Below the pieces are notes generated by a model that did not search any database, was not told the DNA's origin, and saw only the letters and a program-made list of their open reading frames with translations. Shown one piece after another: positions 1-9,120 of a stretch of DNA of 64,000 nucleotides. Where the stretch lies: positions 692,193-756,192 of the forward strand of contig NZ_FNQB01000004.1 of assembly GCF_900107455.1 (NCBI RefSeq), read 5' to 3'. Within the stretch, counting starts at the first letter, position 1. Each line of letters starts with the position of its first letter. The stretch is from Asanoa ishikariensis. Lineage in GTDB: Bacteria > Actinomycetota > Actinomycetes > Mycobacteriales > Micromonosporaceae. A program made the position numbers and the translations under genes.

Positions 1-952
1 CCAGCGCCTCCGCGATCGCGAAATAGAGCGCGGCCTCGACCGGTGCCGCCGCACGCACCCCTGGGTCGGCGAAGACCGTGGTCGGCACCGGCAGCACCAC
101 CGCGAGCGCGCGGACCGCCTCGACCAGCCCGCGTTCGGCCAGCACCGGCGGGTGGATGCCGCGGACCAGGCGGCGCAGGTCGGCCAGCGCCTGGCCGCTG
201 GTGTCGCGGGCCTCGGCGAGCAGTGCCTCCGCCTTGGCCGGGTCGGTGCGGATGAGCTGCTCGGCGAGGCCGATCGTCATGCCGAGCGCCGCGATCCGCG
301 CCTGCGCGCCGTCGTGGAGGTCCTTCTCGATGCGGCGTAGCTCGGCGGCGCCGGAGTCGAGCGCGTCCGCGCGGGTCACCTCGAGCCGGTCGACCCGGGC
401 CTCCAGGGCGTACCGGGGCGGGCTGAGCAGCGCGGCGCTGAACCTGGCGTGCAGGTCGAGGAAGGCGGGCGCGCCGGCGATCAGGACGGCCACCGCGAGC
501 ACGCCGATGCCCACCGCCACCGGCCAGAACTGGTGCTCGGTGCCGACCGTGAGCACCACCGGGGCGATCACCAGGCCGAGGCCCGCCCACGCCGTCAGCG
601 CGACCGGTACGAGGCCCATCGCGGTGCCGACCGGCACGTTGAGGACGAGCCAGAGCAGGTCGCGCCAGGTCGCCGGGTCGGCGAGCTGGCGGAGCCCGTG
701 CGCCGGCCCGCGGTAGGGGCGGTCGATCCGCACCCCTGACCAGGCTCGGCCGCGTTCCCGCTGCTCGTCGGCGTAGCGCCGGACGGCCGCCAGCGCGCGG
801 GGTGCGAGCACCAGGCCGATGCCGAGGGGCAGCAGCGCGATGGAGATGGCGGCGGCGATGAACAGGAGGAGGCCGCCGAGCGAGCGTGCCGCGAGCTCGA
901 TGCCTCGCAGACCCGCCTCGCGCGCAGCCGCGATCCGGTCTTCCCACTCCAT
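1..952 (-). CDS. Sensor histidine kinase, 3' part outside the window
   Basis: Partial gene; about 317 residues are visible and the ATP-binding domain lies beyond the window edge. The N-terminal half has four to five hydrophobic segments (a sensor-type membrane domain). It is followed by a dimerisation/phosphoacceptor region with the H-box EKDLHDGAQARIAALGM, in which the His is the expected phosphorylation site; this is the HisKA_3 type found in NarL/LiaS-like two-component systems. The ATG start at 952 gives MEWEDRIAAAREAG. It is divergent from the ABC operon, so it probably pairs with a response regulator outside the window. The signal it senses cannot be read from the sequence. Confidence 0.85.
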   Translation of the reverse strand, partial: MEWEDRIAAAREAGLRGIELAARSLGGLLLFIAAAISIALLPLGIGLVLAPRALAAVRRYADEQRERGRAWSGVRIDRPYRGPAHGLRQLADPATWRDLLWLVLNVPVGTAMGLVPVALTAWAGLGLVIAPVVLTVGTEHQFWPVAVGIGVLAVAVLIAGAPAFLDLHARFSAALLSPPRYALEARVDRLEVTRADALDSGAAELRRIEKDLHDGAQARIAALGMTIGLAEQLIRTDPAKAEALLAEARDTSGQALADLRRLVRGIHPPVLAERGLVEAVRALAVVLPVPTTVFADPGVRAAAPVEAALYFAIAEAL

Positions 953-1034
953 CGTTCGCCCATTCTCCCGCGCCGCGGCGCCGCTGTCGGTAGGGGAAAC
1001 CCCACCTTCGTGCCCATCGATCCAAGTCGTTTTA

Positions 1035-1061
1035 TGTGGGCCGTCGACATATCGACCCACA
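1035..1061. promoter_or_regulatory. Nested inverted repeat between kinase and liv operon
   Basis: GTCGA-CATA-TCGAC (1043-1056) is nested inside TGTGGG (1035-1040) and CCCACA (1056-1061). It lies in the divergent intergenic region about 65 bases before the livG start. The symmetry suggests an operator; which regulator binds it is unknown. Confidence 0.35.
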
Positions 1062-1124
1062 CCCATCCGCTCGTAGGTTTTGCACCTCGCCGCGGTGTGG
1101 CGCGCGACACAGACAGGAGGCGCG

Positions 1125-1883
1125 ATGGTCGAGACAGTGCTCGCCACCCACGCCCTGACCCGCGACTTTCGCGGATTCCGGGCGGTCGACGGTGTCGACC
1201 TGGCCGTCGCGGCCGGCACCGTGCACGCGCTGGTCGGCCCGAACGGTGCGGGCAAGACTACCTTGTTCAACCTCTTGACCGGATTTCTGCGGCCCACCTC
1301 AGGACGCATCGAAGTGGGTGGCCGCGACATCACCGGGCTGCCGCCGGAGCGGATCGCCGGGCTGGGGGTGGCCCGCTCGTTCCAAATCACCAGCCTGTTC
1401 CCGATGCTGTCCGCCCGCGAGCACGTGGAGCTCGCGCTCCAGAGCCGGGGCCGGCTCGGCTGGCAGTTCTGGCGCTCGGCGAAGCTGCTCGGCCGGTTCC
1501 GGGAGCGGGCCGACGAGCTGCTCGCCATGGTCGGGCTCGAGGGCCTGGCCGACGTGCCGTCCGACGCCCTCCCGTACGGCCGCAAGCGCGCCCTCGAACT
1601 GGCTCTCGCGCTCGCCCTCGACCCGGTGGTGCTGCTGCTCGACGAGCCGACCGCGGGGATGGGCCTGGAGGACGTCGACCGCACCGTCGACCTGGTCGAC
1701 CGGGTCCGGGCCGGGCGCACGGTCGTGCTGGTCGAGCACAACATGAGCGTCGTCGGGCGGCTCGCCGACCAGGTCACCGTGCTCCAGGCCGGCCGGGTGC
1801 TGGCCGAGGGCGGCTACGCCGAGGTGCGGGCCGACGAACGGGTGATCACCGCCTACCTAGGAGCGCCTGATGCTGCGGGTTGA
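1125..1883 (+). CDS. livG: Branched-chain amino acid type ABC transporter, ATP-binding protein LivG
   Basis: Cytoplasmic ATPase of a HAAT-family importer (branched-chain amino acids, amides or urea). Walker A is GPNGAGKTT and Walker B is VVLLLDEPTAGM. The signature region reads LPYGRKRALELA, the loose form usual in LivG, and the H-loop is VLVEHNM. I chose the ATG at 1125 because CAGGAGG sits at 1114-1120; this gives 252 residues. The upstream in-frame start at 1080 has no such site. First gene of a five-gene operon; its stop overlaps the livF start by 14 bases. The substrate is not evident. Confidence 0.9.
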   Translation: MVETVLATHALTRDFRGFRAVDGVDLAVAAGTVHALVGPNGAGKTTLFNLLTGFLRPTSGRIEVGGRDITGLPPERIAGLGVARSFQITSLFPMLSAREHVELALQSRGRLGWQFWRSAKLLGRFRERADELLAMVGLEGLADVPSDALPYGRKRALELALALALDPVVLLLDEPTAGMGLEDVDRTVDLVDRVRAGRTVVLVEHNMSVVGRLADQVTVLQAGRVLAEGGYAEVRADERVITAYLGAPDAAG

Positions 1884-2562
1884 GGGACTGCGCGCCTGGT
1901 ACGGCGAGGCCACCGTGCTGCGCGACGTCGCGTTGACGGTCGCTCCCGGCGAGGTGGTCACGCTGGTCGGGCGCAACGGCGCCGGCAAGTCCACGCTGCT
2001 GCGCTGCCTGATGGGCCTGCACGCGGGCCAGCGCGGCACGGTCACCCTCGACGGGCGCGACCTCGGGTCACTGCCGGCGCATCGGAGGGCCCGCCTCGGG
2101 CTCGGTTGGGTGCCCGACGACCGCGGCGCGTACGCCTCGCTGACCGTCACCGAGAACCTCACCCTGCCGCCGGCGGTCGGGCCGAACCCGTGGCCGCTGG
2201 CGCGGGTCTACGAGAGCTTTCCCGTGCTGCACGAGCGCCGGGACTCCGCGGCCACCCAGCTCTCCGGCGGCGAGCAGCAGATGCTGGCGCTGGCCCGGGT
2301 GCTCCGGATGGGCGCCCGCCTGCTGCTCTGCGACGAGCCGACCGAGGGGCTCGCCCCGCTGCTGGTCGCGCGCGTCGGCGACATCATCCGGCAGGTCCGC
2401 GACCAAGGCACCGCGGTGCTGCTGGTCGAGCAGAACCTGCGCTTCGCGACCGGGGTCGCCGACCGCCATCACCTGCTGGCCGAGGGCCGGGTGGTCGAGA
2501 CGCTCCGCAACGAGGAGGTACGCGAGCGCGAGAGCGAGCTGCTCACGTACCTCGGCATCTGA
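1870..2562 (+). CDS. livF: Branched-chain amino acid type ABC transporter, ATP-binding protein LivF
   Basis: Second ATPase of the importer, 230 residues. Walker A is GRNGAGKST, the signature is LSGGEQQMLALAR, Walker B is LLLCDEPTEGL (the Glu-Gly-Leu ending is typical of LivF) and the H-loop is VLLVEQN. It starts inside the end of livG, indicating translational coupling, and is followed after 22 bases by the binding-protein gene. Confidence 0.9.
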   Translation: MLRVEGLRAWYGEATVLRDVALTVAPGEVVTLVGRNGAGKSTLLRCLMGLHAGQRGTVTLDGRDLGSLPAHRRARLGLGWVPDDRGAYASLTVTENLTLPPAVGPNPWPLARVYESFPVLHERRDSAATQLSGGEQQMLALARVLRMGARLLLCDEPTEGLAPLLVARVGDIIRQVRDQGTAVLLVEQNLRFATGVADRHHLLAEGRVVETLRNEEVRERESELLTYLGI

Positions 2563-2584
2563 TTCGAGATTTTGGAGGCGGCTC

Positions 2585-3829
2585 ATGGATAGACGTGTTG
2601 GCGTAGCGGTGGTCGGTGCCCTCGGGCTCCTGCTCTCCGGTTGCGGAGGTGGGGGACCGCAGAGCTCGGGGGACAGCAAGCTCTCCGGCGACCGGATCGT
2701 GCTGGGGGTGCTCAACGACCAGTCGGGCGTCTACCTGGCGCTCTCCGGCACCAACTCGGTCAAGGCCGTGGAGATGGCGATCGCCGACTTCAAGGCCAAG
2801 CACGGCGGCGACGCCATCACCGACGACATCACGGTGGAGACCGCCGACCACCAGAACAAGCCGGACGTGGCCAACACCAAGGCCGCTGAGATGTACGACC
2901 GGCTCGGCGTCGACACGATCCTCGACGTGCCCACCTCGTCGGCGGCGCTGAAGGTGGCCGACGTGGCGAAGGAGAAGAAGAAGCTCTACTTCAACATCAG
3001 CGGCGCGACGACGGACCTGACGGGCAAGTCCTGCAACAAGTACACGTTCCATTACGCGTACGACACGTACATGCTGGCCAACGGCACCGGTCGGGCCGTC
3101 ACCGAGCAGGGTTCGAAGAACTGGTACATCGTCTACCCGAACTACGCGTTCGGTCAGGACATGGAGAAGAGCTTCTCGACCGCGGTGACCGGTGCGGGCG
3201 GCACCATCGTCGGCAAGGACGCGACGCCGTTCCCGAACGACAACTTCTCCACCTTCCTGCTCAAGGCGCCGACGCTGAAGCCGAAGCCGGACGTGCTCGG
3301 CACCATGCAGGCCGGCGGCGACCTGGTCAACCTGGTCAAGCAGTACAACGAGTTCAAGCTGCGGGAGAAGGGCGTCGGGCTGTCGGTCGGCCTGATGTTC
3401 CTCACGGACATCCACTCGCTGACCCCGGCGGCGCTGGCCGGCACCACGTACACCGACGCCTGGTACTGGAACTTCGACGCGGAGAACCGGGCGTTCGCCG
3501 ACCGGTTCCTCAAGGAGACAGGGTCGCGGCCGACGTTCGCGCACGCGGCCAACTACTCGGCGGCGCTGCAATACCTGGAGGCGGTGCAGGCGGCCGGCAC
3601 CGACGACGCGGACGCGGTGGTCAAGCAGCTCGAGGGCAAGAGCATCAACGACGTGTTCCTGCGCAACGGCAAGATCCGGGCGGAGGACCACCGGGTCATC
3701 CACGACGCGTACCTGGCCCAGGTGAAGCCGGCGGCAGAGGTCACGGAGGACTGGGACTACGTGAAGATCCTCAAGACGATCCCCGCCGCGGAGGCCTTCC
3801 GGACCCCGTCGGCTGACTGCAAGCTATGA
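2585..3829 (+). CDS. ABC transporter substrate-binding lipoprotein (LivK-like)
   Basis: Extracellular solute receptor of the importer, 414 residues, periplasmic binding protein type I fold. It has a lipoprotein signal (MDRRVGVAVVGALGLLLSGC) with the lipobox LLSGC, so Cys20 is the lipidation site. The mature part begins RIVLGVLNDQSGVYLALSG, typical of Leu/Ile/Val- or amide/urea-binding receptors. An AGGCGG site precedes the ATG. The ATGA overlap with the next gene shows coupling to the permeases. The ligand is unknown. Confidence 0.88.
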   Translation: MDRRVGVAVVGALGLLLSGCGGGGPQSSGDSKLSGDRIVLGVLNDQSGVYLALSGTNSVKAVEMAIADFKAKHGGDAITDDITVETADHQNKPDVANTKAAEMYDRLGVDTILDVPTSSAALKVADVAKEKKKLYFNISGATTDLTGKSCNKYTFHYAYDTYMLANGTGRAVTEQGSKNWYIVYPNYAFGQDMEKSFSTAVTGAGGTIVGKDATPFPNDNFSTFLLKAPTLKPKPDVLGTMQAGGDLVNLVKQYNEFKLREKGVGLSVGLMFLTDIHSLTPAALAGTTYTDAWYWNFDAENRAFADRFLKETGSRPTFAHAANYSAALQYLEAVQAAGTDDADAVVKQLEGKSINDVFLRNGKIRAEDHRVIHDAYLAQVKPAAEVTEDWDYVKILKTIPAAEAFRTPSADCKL

Positions 3830-4707
3830 GCTCTTTTCTTCAGCACACGTTCGACGGGTTGGTGAGCGGGGCGTTTCTCGCCCTGCTCGCCCTCGGCCTG
3901 GCGGTCATCTTCGGGATGCTGCGGGTGGTGAACTTCGCGCACGGAGCGTTCTACATGCTCGGCGCGGTCGGCACCTACCTGTTGCTGACCGAGTTCGGCG
4001 TGCCGTTCTGGTGGGCGTTGCTGATCGTGCCGGTGGCGCTGGGAGTGCTCGGCATGGGCGTCGAGCGGGCGTTCGTGCACCGGCTGGCCCGGCTCGACCC
4101 GCTCTACAACTTCCTGCTCACCTTCGGCCTCACGCTGGTGCTCCAGGATCTGGTCAAGCTGCGGTACGGGACGCAGTCCAGCCCGTACGCCACACCGTCC
4201 GCATTGGCCGGGACCGTCGACTTCGGACTGTTCGACTTCCCGGCGTACCGCGTGTTCGTCCTGGCCTTCGCCGTCGTGGCCTGTGTCGCGGTCTGGTGGC
4301 TGCTCGGGCACACCCGGGTCGGCATGGTGGTGCGGGCCGCGACCGAGCGTCCGGAACTGAGCCGGGCGCTGGGCATCGACGTCGGGCGGTGGGTGATGCC
4401 GGTGTTCGGCTTCGGGATCGCGCTGGCCGGCGTCGCCGGGGTGCTGGCCGCGCCGATGCGGGCGGTCAACCCACTGATGGGCGCCGACCTGGTCATCGTG
4501 GTCTTCGCGGTCGTGGTGATTGGCGGCCTCGGCTCGATCTTCGGCTCGGTGGCGGCGGGCTTCGGCATCGGCCTCGTCCAGGCCTGGGGAGAGTCCTATC
4601 TGGACCAATGGCCGATCGTGGCGCAGACGTCGGTCTTCGTCATCATGGCGGCCGTTCTGCTGTGGCGACCGGCCGGGCTCTTCGGCCGCGAGGAGGCGCC
4701 GGCATGA
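3826..4707 (+). CDS. livH: Branched-chain amino acid type ABC transporter permease LivH
   Basis: Integral membrane permease of 293 residues with seven to eight hydrophobic segments. The N-terminal GLALAVIFGMLRVVNFAHG is the family hallmark, and VVIGGLGSIFGSVAAG is the EAA-like coupling region. It overlaps the receptor gene by four bases and livM by four bases, so the operon is a single translated unit. Confidence 0.9.
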   Translation: MSSFLQHTFDGLVSGAFLALLALGLAVIFGMLRVVNFAHGAFYMLGAVGTYLLLTEFGVPFWWALLIVPVALGVLGMGVERAFVHRLARLDPLYNFLLTFGLTLVLQDLVKLRYGTQSSPYATPSALAGTVDFGLFDFPAYRVFVLAFAVVACVAVWWLLGHTRVGMVVRAATERPELSRALGIDVGRWVMPVFGFGIALAGVAGVLAAPMRAVNPLMGADLVIVVFAVVVIGGLGSIFGSVAAGFGIGLVQAWGESYLDQWPIVAQTSVFVIMAAVLLWRPAGLFGREEAPA

Positions 4708-5678
4708 GCGTGGCACCTTCGGTGGTGCGGGCGGCGGCCGCTGCGCCGCGTCGCCTGCGCTGGGCGCTGCTGGTCGCCGGGCTGGCGATCGCGGTGTGGT
4801 TGCCCAACGGGCTCTATCCGGCGGTCGCCGTCGACATGCTCTGCTGGGCGTTGTTCGCCGTGGCGGTCGACCTGCTGCTGGGCTACACGGGTCTGCTCTC
4901 GTTCGGCCATGCCGCGTTCTGGGGCACGTCCGCGTACGCGACAGGGTTGGTAGCCATTCATCTCGGCGCGCCGTTCCCGGTCGCCGTGCTGTCGGGCGCG
5001 CTGGTCGCGGCCGCGCTGGCCGTGCCGATCGGGTACCTGGCGGTCCGGCGCACCGGCATCTACTTCGCGATGGTGACGCTGGCCTTCGCCCAGATGATCT
5101 ACTACATCGCCAACAACCGACGTGGTCTGACCGGTGGCGAGAACGGCCTGCAGAGCGTGCCGCGGGAGCTGTTCGGCCTGGACCTGACGGACGCGTACTA
5201 CTTCTACTACGCGGCCCTGCCGGTGGTGCTGCTCGGTTTGTGGGCGGCGTGGCGGATCGTCAACTCACCGTTCGGCCGGGTCCTCGTCGGCATCCGCGAC
5301 AACCCGGCGCGGGCGCGGGCACTCGGCTACCCGGTGCACCACTACAAGCTGCTGGCGTTCGTCCTGTCGGCCTTCATCGCGGGGCTGGGCGGTGGCCTGT
5401 TCGCGATGGCGCACCGCTTCGTCACCCTCGACACCCTCCACTGGACCACCTCGGGCAAGGCGGTGGTCATGGTCGTCCTGGGCGGCATCGGCACGCTCTG
5501 GGGCGGAGTGCTGGGCGCGGGCCTGCTGGTGAGACTGGAGGACTGGCTGTCCTTCTCGGGCTTCGAGGCGGTCGGCCTGGTCACCGGCGGCCTGTTCGTG
5601 GTGGTGGTCCTGGTCTTCCGGCGCGGCCTCTGGGGCACGGCGGCCGACCTGCTCCGTCGCCGGTTCGGCCGCCCCTAG
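4704..5678 (+). CDS. livM: Branched-chain amino acid type ABC transporter permease LivM
   Basis: Second permease of the importer, 324 residues, starting at the ATG in the ATGA overlap (GAGGAGG lies upstream at 4690-4695). The LivM hallmarks are LLGYTGLLSFGHAAFWG near residues 55-70, TGGENGL in the middle and MVVLGGIGTLWGGVLGAG in the C-terminal third. Last gene of the operon, directly followed by a terminator. Confidence 0.9.
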   Translation: MSVAPSVVRAAAAAPRRLRWALLVAGLAIAVWLPNGLYPAVAVDMLCWALFAVAVDLLLGYTGLLSFGHAAFWGTSAYATGLVAIHLGAPFPVAVLSGALVAAALAVPIGYLAVRRTGIYFAMVTLAFAQMIYYIANNRRGLTGGENGLQSVPRELFGLDLTDAYYFYYAALPVVLLGLWAAWRIVNSPFGRVLVGIRDNPARARALGYPVHHYKLLAFVLSAFIAGLGGGLFAMAHRFVTLDTLHWTTSGKAVVMVVLGGIGTLWGGVLGAGLLVRLEDWLSFSGFEAVGLVTGGLFVVVVLVFRRGLWGTAADLLRRRFGRP

Positions 5679-5730
5679 CCGCACCGGCGGGTCGCGCCCG
5701 CCCCGTCCCGGGCGCGACCCACCGGTGCGG
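5679..5730. terminator. Strong bidirectional terminator hairpin after livM
   Basis: 22-base arms (5679-5700 and 5709-5730) pair with one mismatch around the loop CCCCGTCC. It starts one base after the livM stop and ends five bases before the stop of the opposing lectin remnant, so it serves both directions. Confidence 0.85.
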
Positions 5731-5735
5731 GGGCC

Positions 5736-5965
5736 TCAGCAGCTCGCGATCTTCTTGCTGCCCACAAAGAAGCCGGTGCTGTTGACTCGCGCGTTTCCGC
5801 TCTGGCCCACGGTGTTGCTGGTCCAGGACACGTTGCCGGCGCTGTTGATCGTCACGAAGTTGCCGTCGCGCTGGTAGACGGCGTGGCTGGCATTGATCTG
5901 CAACCAGCACAGCTTCTGGACGCCCGCGGTGGACTTGCGCAGATAGAGCACCCCGGCGCCCGAGA
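5736..5965 (-). pseudogene. Remnant of a secreted bulb-type lectin domain protein (5' end lost)
   Basis: About 75 codons of recognisable C-terminus remain. They include QRDGNFVTINSAGN and a following W-x-SNT stretch, which fit the QxDxNxVxY sugar-binding motif of D-mannose-binding (bulb-type) lectins, and end in KKIASC. Upstream of about 5965 the reading frame becomes Arg/Pro-rich noise antisense to the neighbouring regulator. No signal peptide, start or ribosome site remains. It stands head to head with another 5'-truncated gene. Confidence 0.6.
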
Positions 5966-7982
5966 CCCCGCGACGTCGAACAGCTCGCCGACGGTCTGGA
6001 ACTGGTGGGTGCCGCGCGCGCGGCCTTCGTCCGGGCGGGCGCCGACCACGCCTGGTCGGCGCGGACCGGTGCGGCACAGCGAGGGCCACGGCAACTGCCG
6101 GCGGCGGTGCCCGGGTTCGTCGGCCGGACGAGACAGCTGGCCTTTCTGGACTCGACGGACGCCGCCGTCGTCGTGATCGCGGGCATGGCCGGTGTGGGCA
6201 AGACCGCACTGGCCACGACATGGGCACGCCGCCGGCCAGACCGGTTTCCGGACGGCGAGCTCTACGTCAACCTGCGTGGTCACGACAGGTTGGGGCCGCT
6301 GGAGCCGATCGACGCGGTGACCCGGTTCGGCGTGCCGGCGCCCGACGTCCCTCTTGACCTCGACGAGGCGACGGCGCTCTATCGCAGCACAGTGGACCGC
6401 AAACGCTGCCTGATGCTGCTCGACAACGCCGCGCACGCCGAGCAGGTGCGCCCGCTGCTGCCCGGTGGCGCCGGCTGCCGGGTGCTGGTGACGAGCCGGG
6501 ACACGCTCGCCGGGCTCGTGGCGATCGAGCACGCCCGCCGCCTCGCCCTCGTTGTGCTCGACGACGACGAGAGCGTAGACCTGTTGACCCGGATGGTCGG
6601 CCGCCGTGCGCAGCCGCCGCCGTGCGCGGTCAGCCGGTTGGCGACGGCGTGCGGCAACCTTCCGCTGGCGCTGCGGATCGTCGGTGCCGCGATCGCCGAC
6701 CTGGCGGCCACGGACATCACGGACTACGCCGAGACGGTGGCGCTCGGCGCTCTCGACGTCGACGGTGACCCGGCCGCATCGGTCCCGGATGGCGTTCGAA
6801 CGCTCCTACCGCACGTTGTCGTCGCCCGCCCAGCGCGCGTTCCGTCTCCTGGGCGAGCACCCCGGTCCCGTCATCGACCTGGCCGCCGCCGGCGCGCTCC
6901 TCGACGGCCCGGCGGCCGGTCGGCTCGACGAGCTCGCGGCGGCACACCTCGTCGTCCGCGAGGCGCCGGAGCAGTTCGGCATGCACGATCTGCTGCTCCA
7001 GTTCGCGCGCGAACGACCTGACGCGGACGGCGAGGCGGCGCGGGAGCGGTTGTTCTATCACTACCTCACGACCGTGCGGGCGTCCGGCGCGCTGGTGGCG
7101 CCGCGGATGGTCACCATTCCGCACGCGCCGGGGCCGGCCGGGCCGTTCACCGACGGCGAGGCCGCCGCGCGATGGATCGACCGCGCGTTGCCGAACCTGG
7201 TCGCCGTGGCCGGTTCGGCCTGCGGCGCCGACGCGTGGCTGATCCCGGACTCGTTGCGGGGCTACTTCTGGCTGCGCCGGTCGTACGGCGAGTGGTTCAG
7301 CGTCGCCCGCGCCGGTCTCGCGGCGGCGGAGGCCGCCGGCGACGGACACGGCCGCGCGGCCATGCACCTCAGCCTCGGCCTTGCTCATCGGGTACGGGCG
7401 GAGTTGCGCGCGGCGGCCGCACACTTCGACGAGGCCGCGCGCATCGCCCGCGACATCGGCTGGCCCGAGGCACAGGCGTCGGCCGCGAGCAGCATGGGTG
7501 TGATCCACACGGAGCTGGGCGAGCCGCGCATCGGCGTGACGCGGATCGCGGAAGCGGTCGCCATCTACCGGGCGGTCGGCCGCCAGGCCAGCGAGGCGGT
7601 CGCACTGGCCAACCTGGGCACGCTGCACTCCGCGATGGGTGACCTCGAGCTCGCCAACGAGGCGTCCACGCAAGCGCTCGCCCTCTACCGGGAGACGGGC
7701 AACGTCGCGACCGCCCTGACGGCTCAGCTCGGCTCGGCGCCGGAGGACGGCTCGTGGACCGGCCCGAGCGCGGCGCGGCAGGCGCTGGAGCGGGCGCGAA
7801 GCGCGGCCGCGCGGGAGCCGGAGATCGCCGCGTTGACGGCCCTGGCCCACGCGCTGCGGGTCGACGGCCGAGCGGACGAGGCGGTGAGCCACGCGACGTC
7901 GGCCGTGGCCCTGGCCCGTGAAGGCGGGTTCGCCCTGTTGGAGAAGAAGGCCCGAGAAGCGCTGCGAGCTATTCGACGATGA
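5966..7982 (+). pseudogene. NB-ARC/TPR transcriptional regulator, N-terminus missing and one frameshift
   Basis: The recognisable sequence starts at about 5966 with RDVEQLADGLELVGAARAAF, which normally follows the DNA-binding helix-turn-helix of these regulators; that domain is absent. Next comes an NB-ARC ATPase with Walker A GMAGVGKTALA, the typical FPDGELYVNLRG and Walker B-like CLMLLDNA. The frame breaks near 6784-6786: deleting one C there joins AASV to RMAFERSYRTLSSPAQRAF. The continuing frame runs to 7982 and encodes the winged-helix and TPR part. The family acts as STAND-type signal-responsive regulators; this copy is very likely inactive. The break could be a sequencing error, but the missing 5' end could not. 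Confidence 0.7.
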
Positions 7983-8745
7983 TGCCGTCGGGCCGCGCGG
8001 CCCTGGGGCGGAGGGTCGCCGGGTCGGTGGCGGCCAGCACGGCCAGCTCTCGCGCGAGCTCGTCCTCGGTGGTGACCCGGGAGGCGAACGGCAGACGTAC
8101 GTCGCGGTGCTCCTGCCGCGTCTCGGCCCGCACCGTCAGCCCGTCGGAGTCGATCGCGACCGGAACGAGCCGGGCGCTCGGGGACGGCAGCCGCCAGCCG
8201 GCCGGCAGGGTCAGCCGCTCGATGTCGAGCTGGTGGAGGAACGCCGCCTCGACGGCGGCGACGGGATCAGGCGAAGCGGCGCGGTAGTCGGAGACGGACA
8301 CGTCACCGGAGGTCGAGTGGCGCTCGATGTGCACGCCGACCGGCTCGACCGCCCACAGCGCGACCGGCGGTAGGTCTAGGAGCGACGCGACGGTGTTGGC
8401 GTCGCAGCCGTCGAGAGCCGCCGGGTCCAGCGCCCGCACGGTGCCCGTGACGGTTACCCGGGCGCGTACCCGGCACCGCACCCGCACCGGCACCACCGAG
8501 GTCACCTGGAGTCGCACGCCGCCCGGTCGTCCTCGGGCGGCGACGAGCTGGCCACCGATCGGCGTCATGGCGTCGACCGCGAGCGCCACCGAGCCGTCGG
8601 GGAGAACGGCGTGGGCGGCCACGAGCTCGGAGGCCGTGCCGTCGGTGCAGAGCAGCAGCGAGCTGGACAGCGCGAGGACGGACCGCGCGGCGACCGCGTC
8701 GGTGGCGGGAACGCCGTCCGACATCCGGCTGGCGTCCGGCGGCAT
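7969..8745 (-). CDS. DUF2470 domain protein, iron-regulated
   Basis: 258 residues. The N-terminal half reads as a flavin-reductase/PNPOx-like split barrel with a conserved pattern of short beta strands. The C-terminal third (PDPVAAVEAAFLHQLD to SRVTTEDELARELAVL) is DUF2470-like; DUF2470 is found in haem/iron-linked proteins such as HugZ relatives. The ATG at 8745 has GGAGG five bases upstream. An iron box lies about 35 bases before the start, so expression is probably repressed by an IdeR/DmdR protein when iron is plentiful. Haem or siderophore handling is inferred. Its end overlaps the regulator remnant by 14 bases. Confidence 0.7.
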   Translation of the reverse strand: MPPDASRMSDGVPATDAVAARSVLALSSSLLLCTDGTASELVAAHAVLPDGSVALAVDAMTPIGGQLVAARGRPGGVRLQVTSVVPVRVRCRVRARVTVTGTVRALDPAALDGCDANTVASLLDLPPVALWAVEPVGVHIERHSTSGDVSVSDYRAASPDPVAAVEAAFLHQLDIERLTLPAGWRLPSPSARLVPVAIDSDGLTVRAETRQEHRDVRLPFASRVTTEDELARELAVLAATDPATLRPRAARPDGIIVE

Positions 8746-8776
8746 GCGGCCTCCTTCGTCGGGATCAGGGAGGCTT

Positions 8777-8795
8777 CGAGCTTAGCCTTACCTAA
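8777..8795 (-). promoter_or_regulatory. Iron box (IdeR/DmdR/DtxR-type operator) of the DUF2470 gene
   Basis: On the minus strand the site reads TTAGGTAAGGCTAAGCTCG. It matches the actinobacterial iron box TTAGGTTAGGCTAACCTAA at 15 of 19 positions. It is 32 bases upstream of the ATG at 8745, a normal operator position. Confidence 0.7.
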
Positions 8796-8823
8796 CTCCC
8801 GATGGGAAGGAGGCCGTGCCTGG

Positions 8824-9120
8824 TCAGGCTGGCTGGTAGGTCAGGCAGTCGCTCACCGTGGCGCCGGGACCGATCTCCACGGACTTCGCCGTGCACGCCA
8901 GGTTGGTGTTGTGCACACACTGCGTGCGCGCGCAGGCGCCGACTGTGCCTGTGACGTCCGCGATGCCGCCGCGTACGGACGACTCGACGAAGGTCGCACA
9001 GGAAGCGGTGTCGCCGGCGGACGCGACGGTCACGGCCGGGGCGTGGCAGCCTCCGTCGTTGAAGCTGCACGCGGTGGCCGCACATTCACGGATGGCCGGC
9101 ATCTGCAAGAGAGTTCTCAT
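8824..9120 (-). CDS. DUF1540 domain protein, cysteine-rich (two repeats)
   Basis: 98 residues with two copies of the DUF1540 metal-binding motif. The first is ECAATACSFNDGGCHAPAV followed by a later Cys (C-x4-C-x6-C-x18-C). The second runs from QCVHNTNLACTAKSV to DCLTY. The cysteine spacing suggests a small metal-binding, probably zinc or iron, protein. The ATG at 9120 is preceded by GGAGGACGTC. An iron-box-like site lies about 200 bases upstream, and the gene shares its region with another iron-box gene, so a link to iron limitation is likely. Function unknown. Confidence 0.75.
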   Translation of the reverse strand: MRTLLQMPAIRECAATACSFNDGGCHAPAVTVASAGDTASCATFVESSVRGGIADVTGTVGACARTQCVHNTNLACTAKSVEIGPGATVSDCLTYQPA

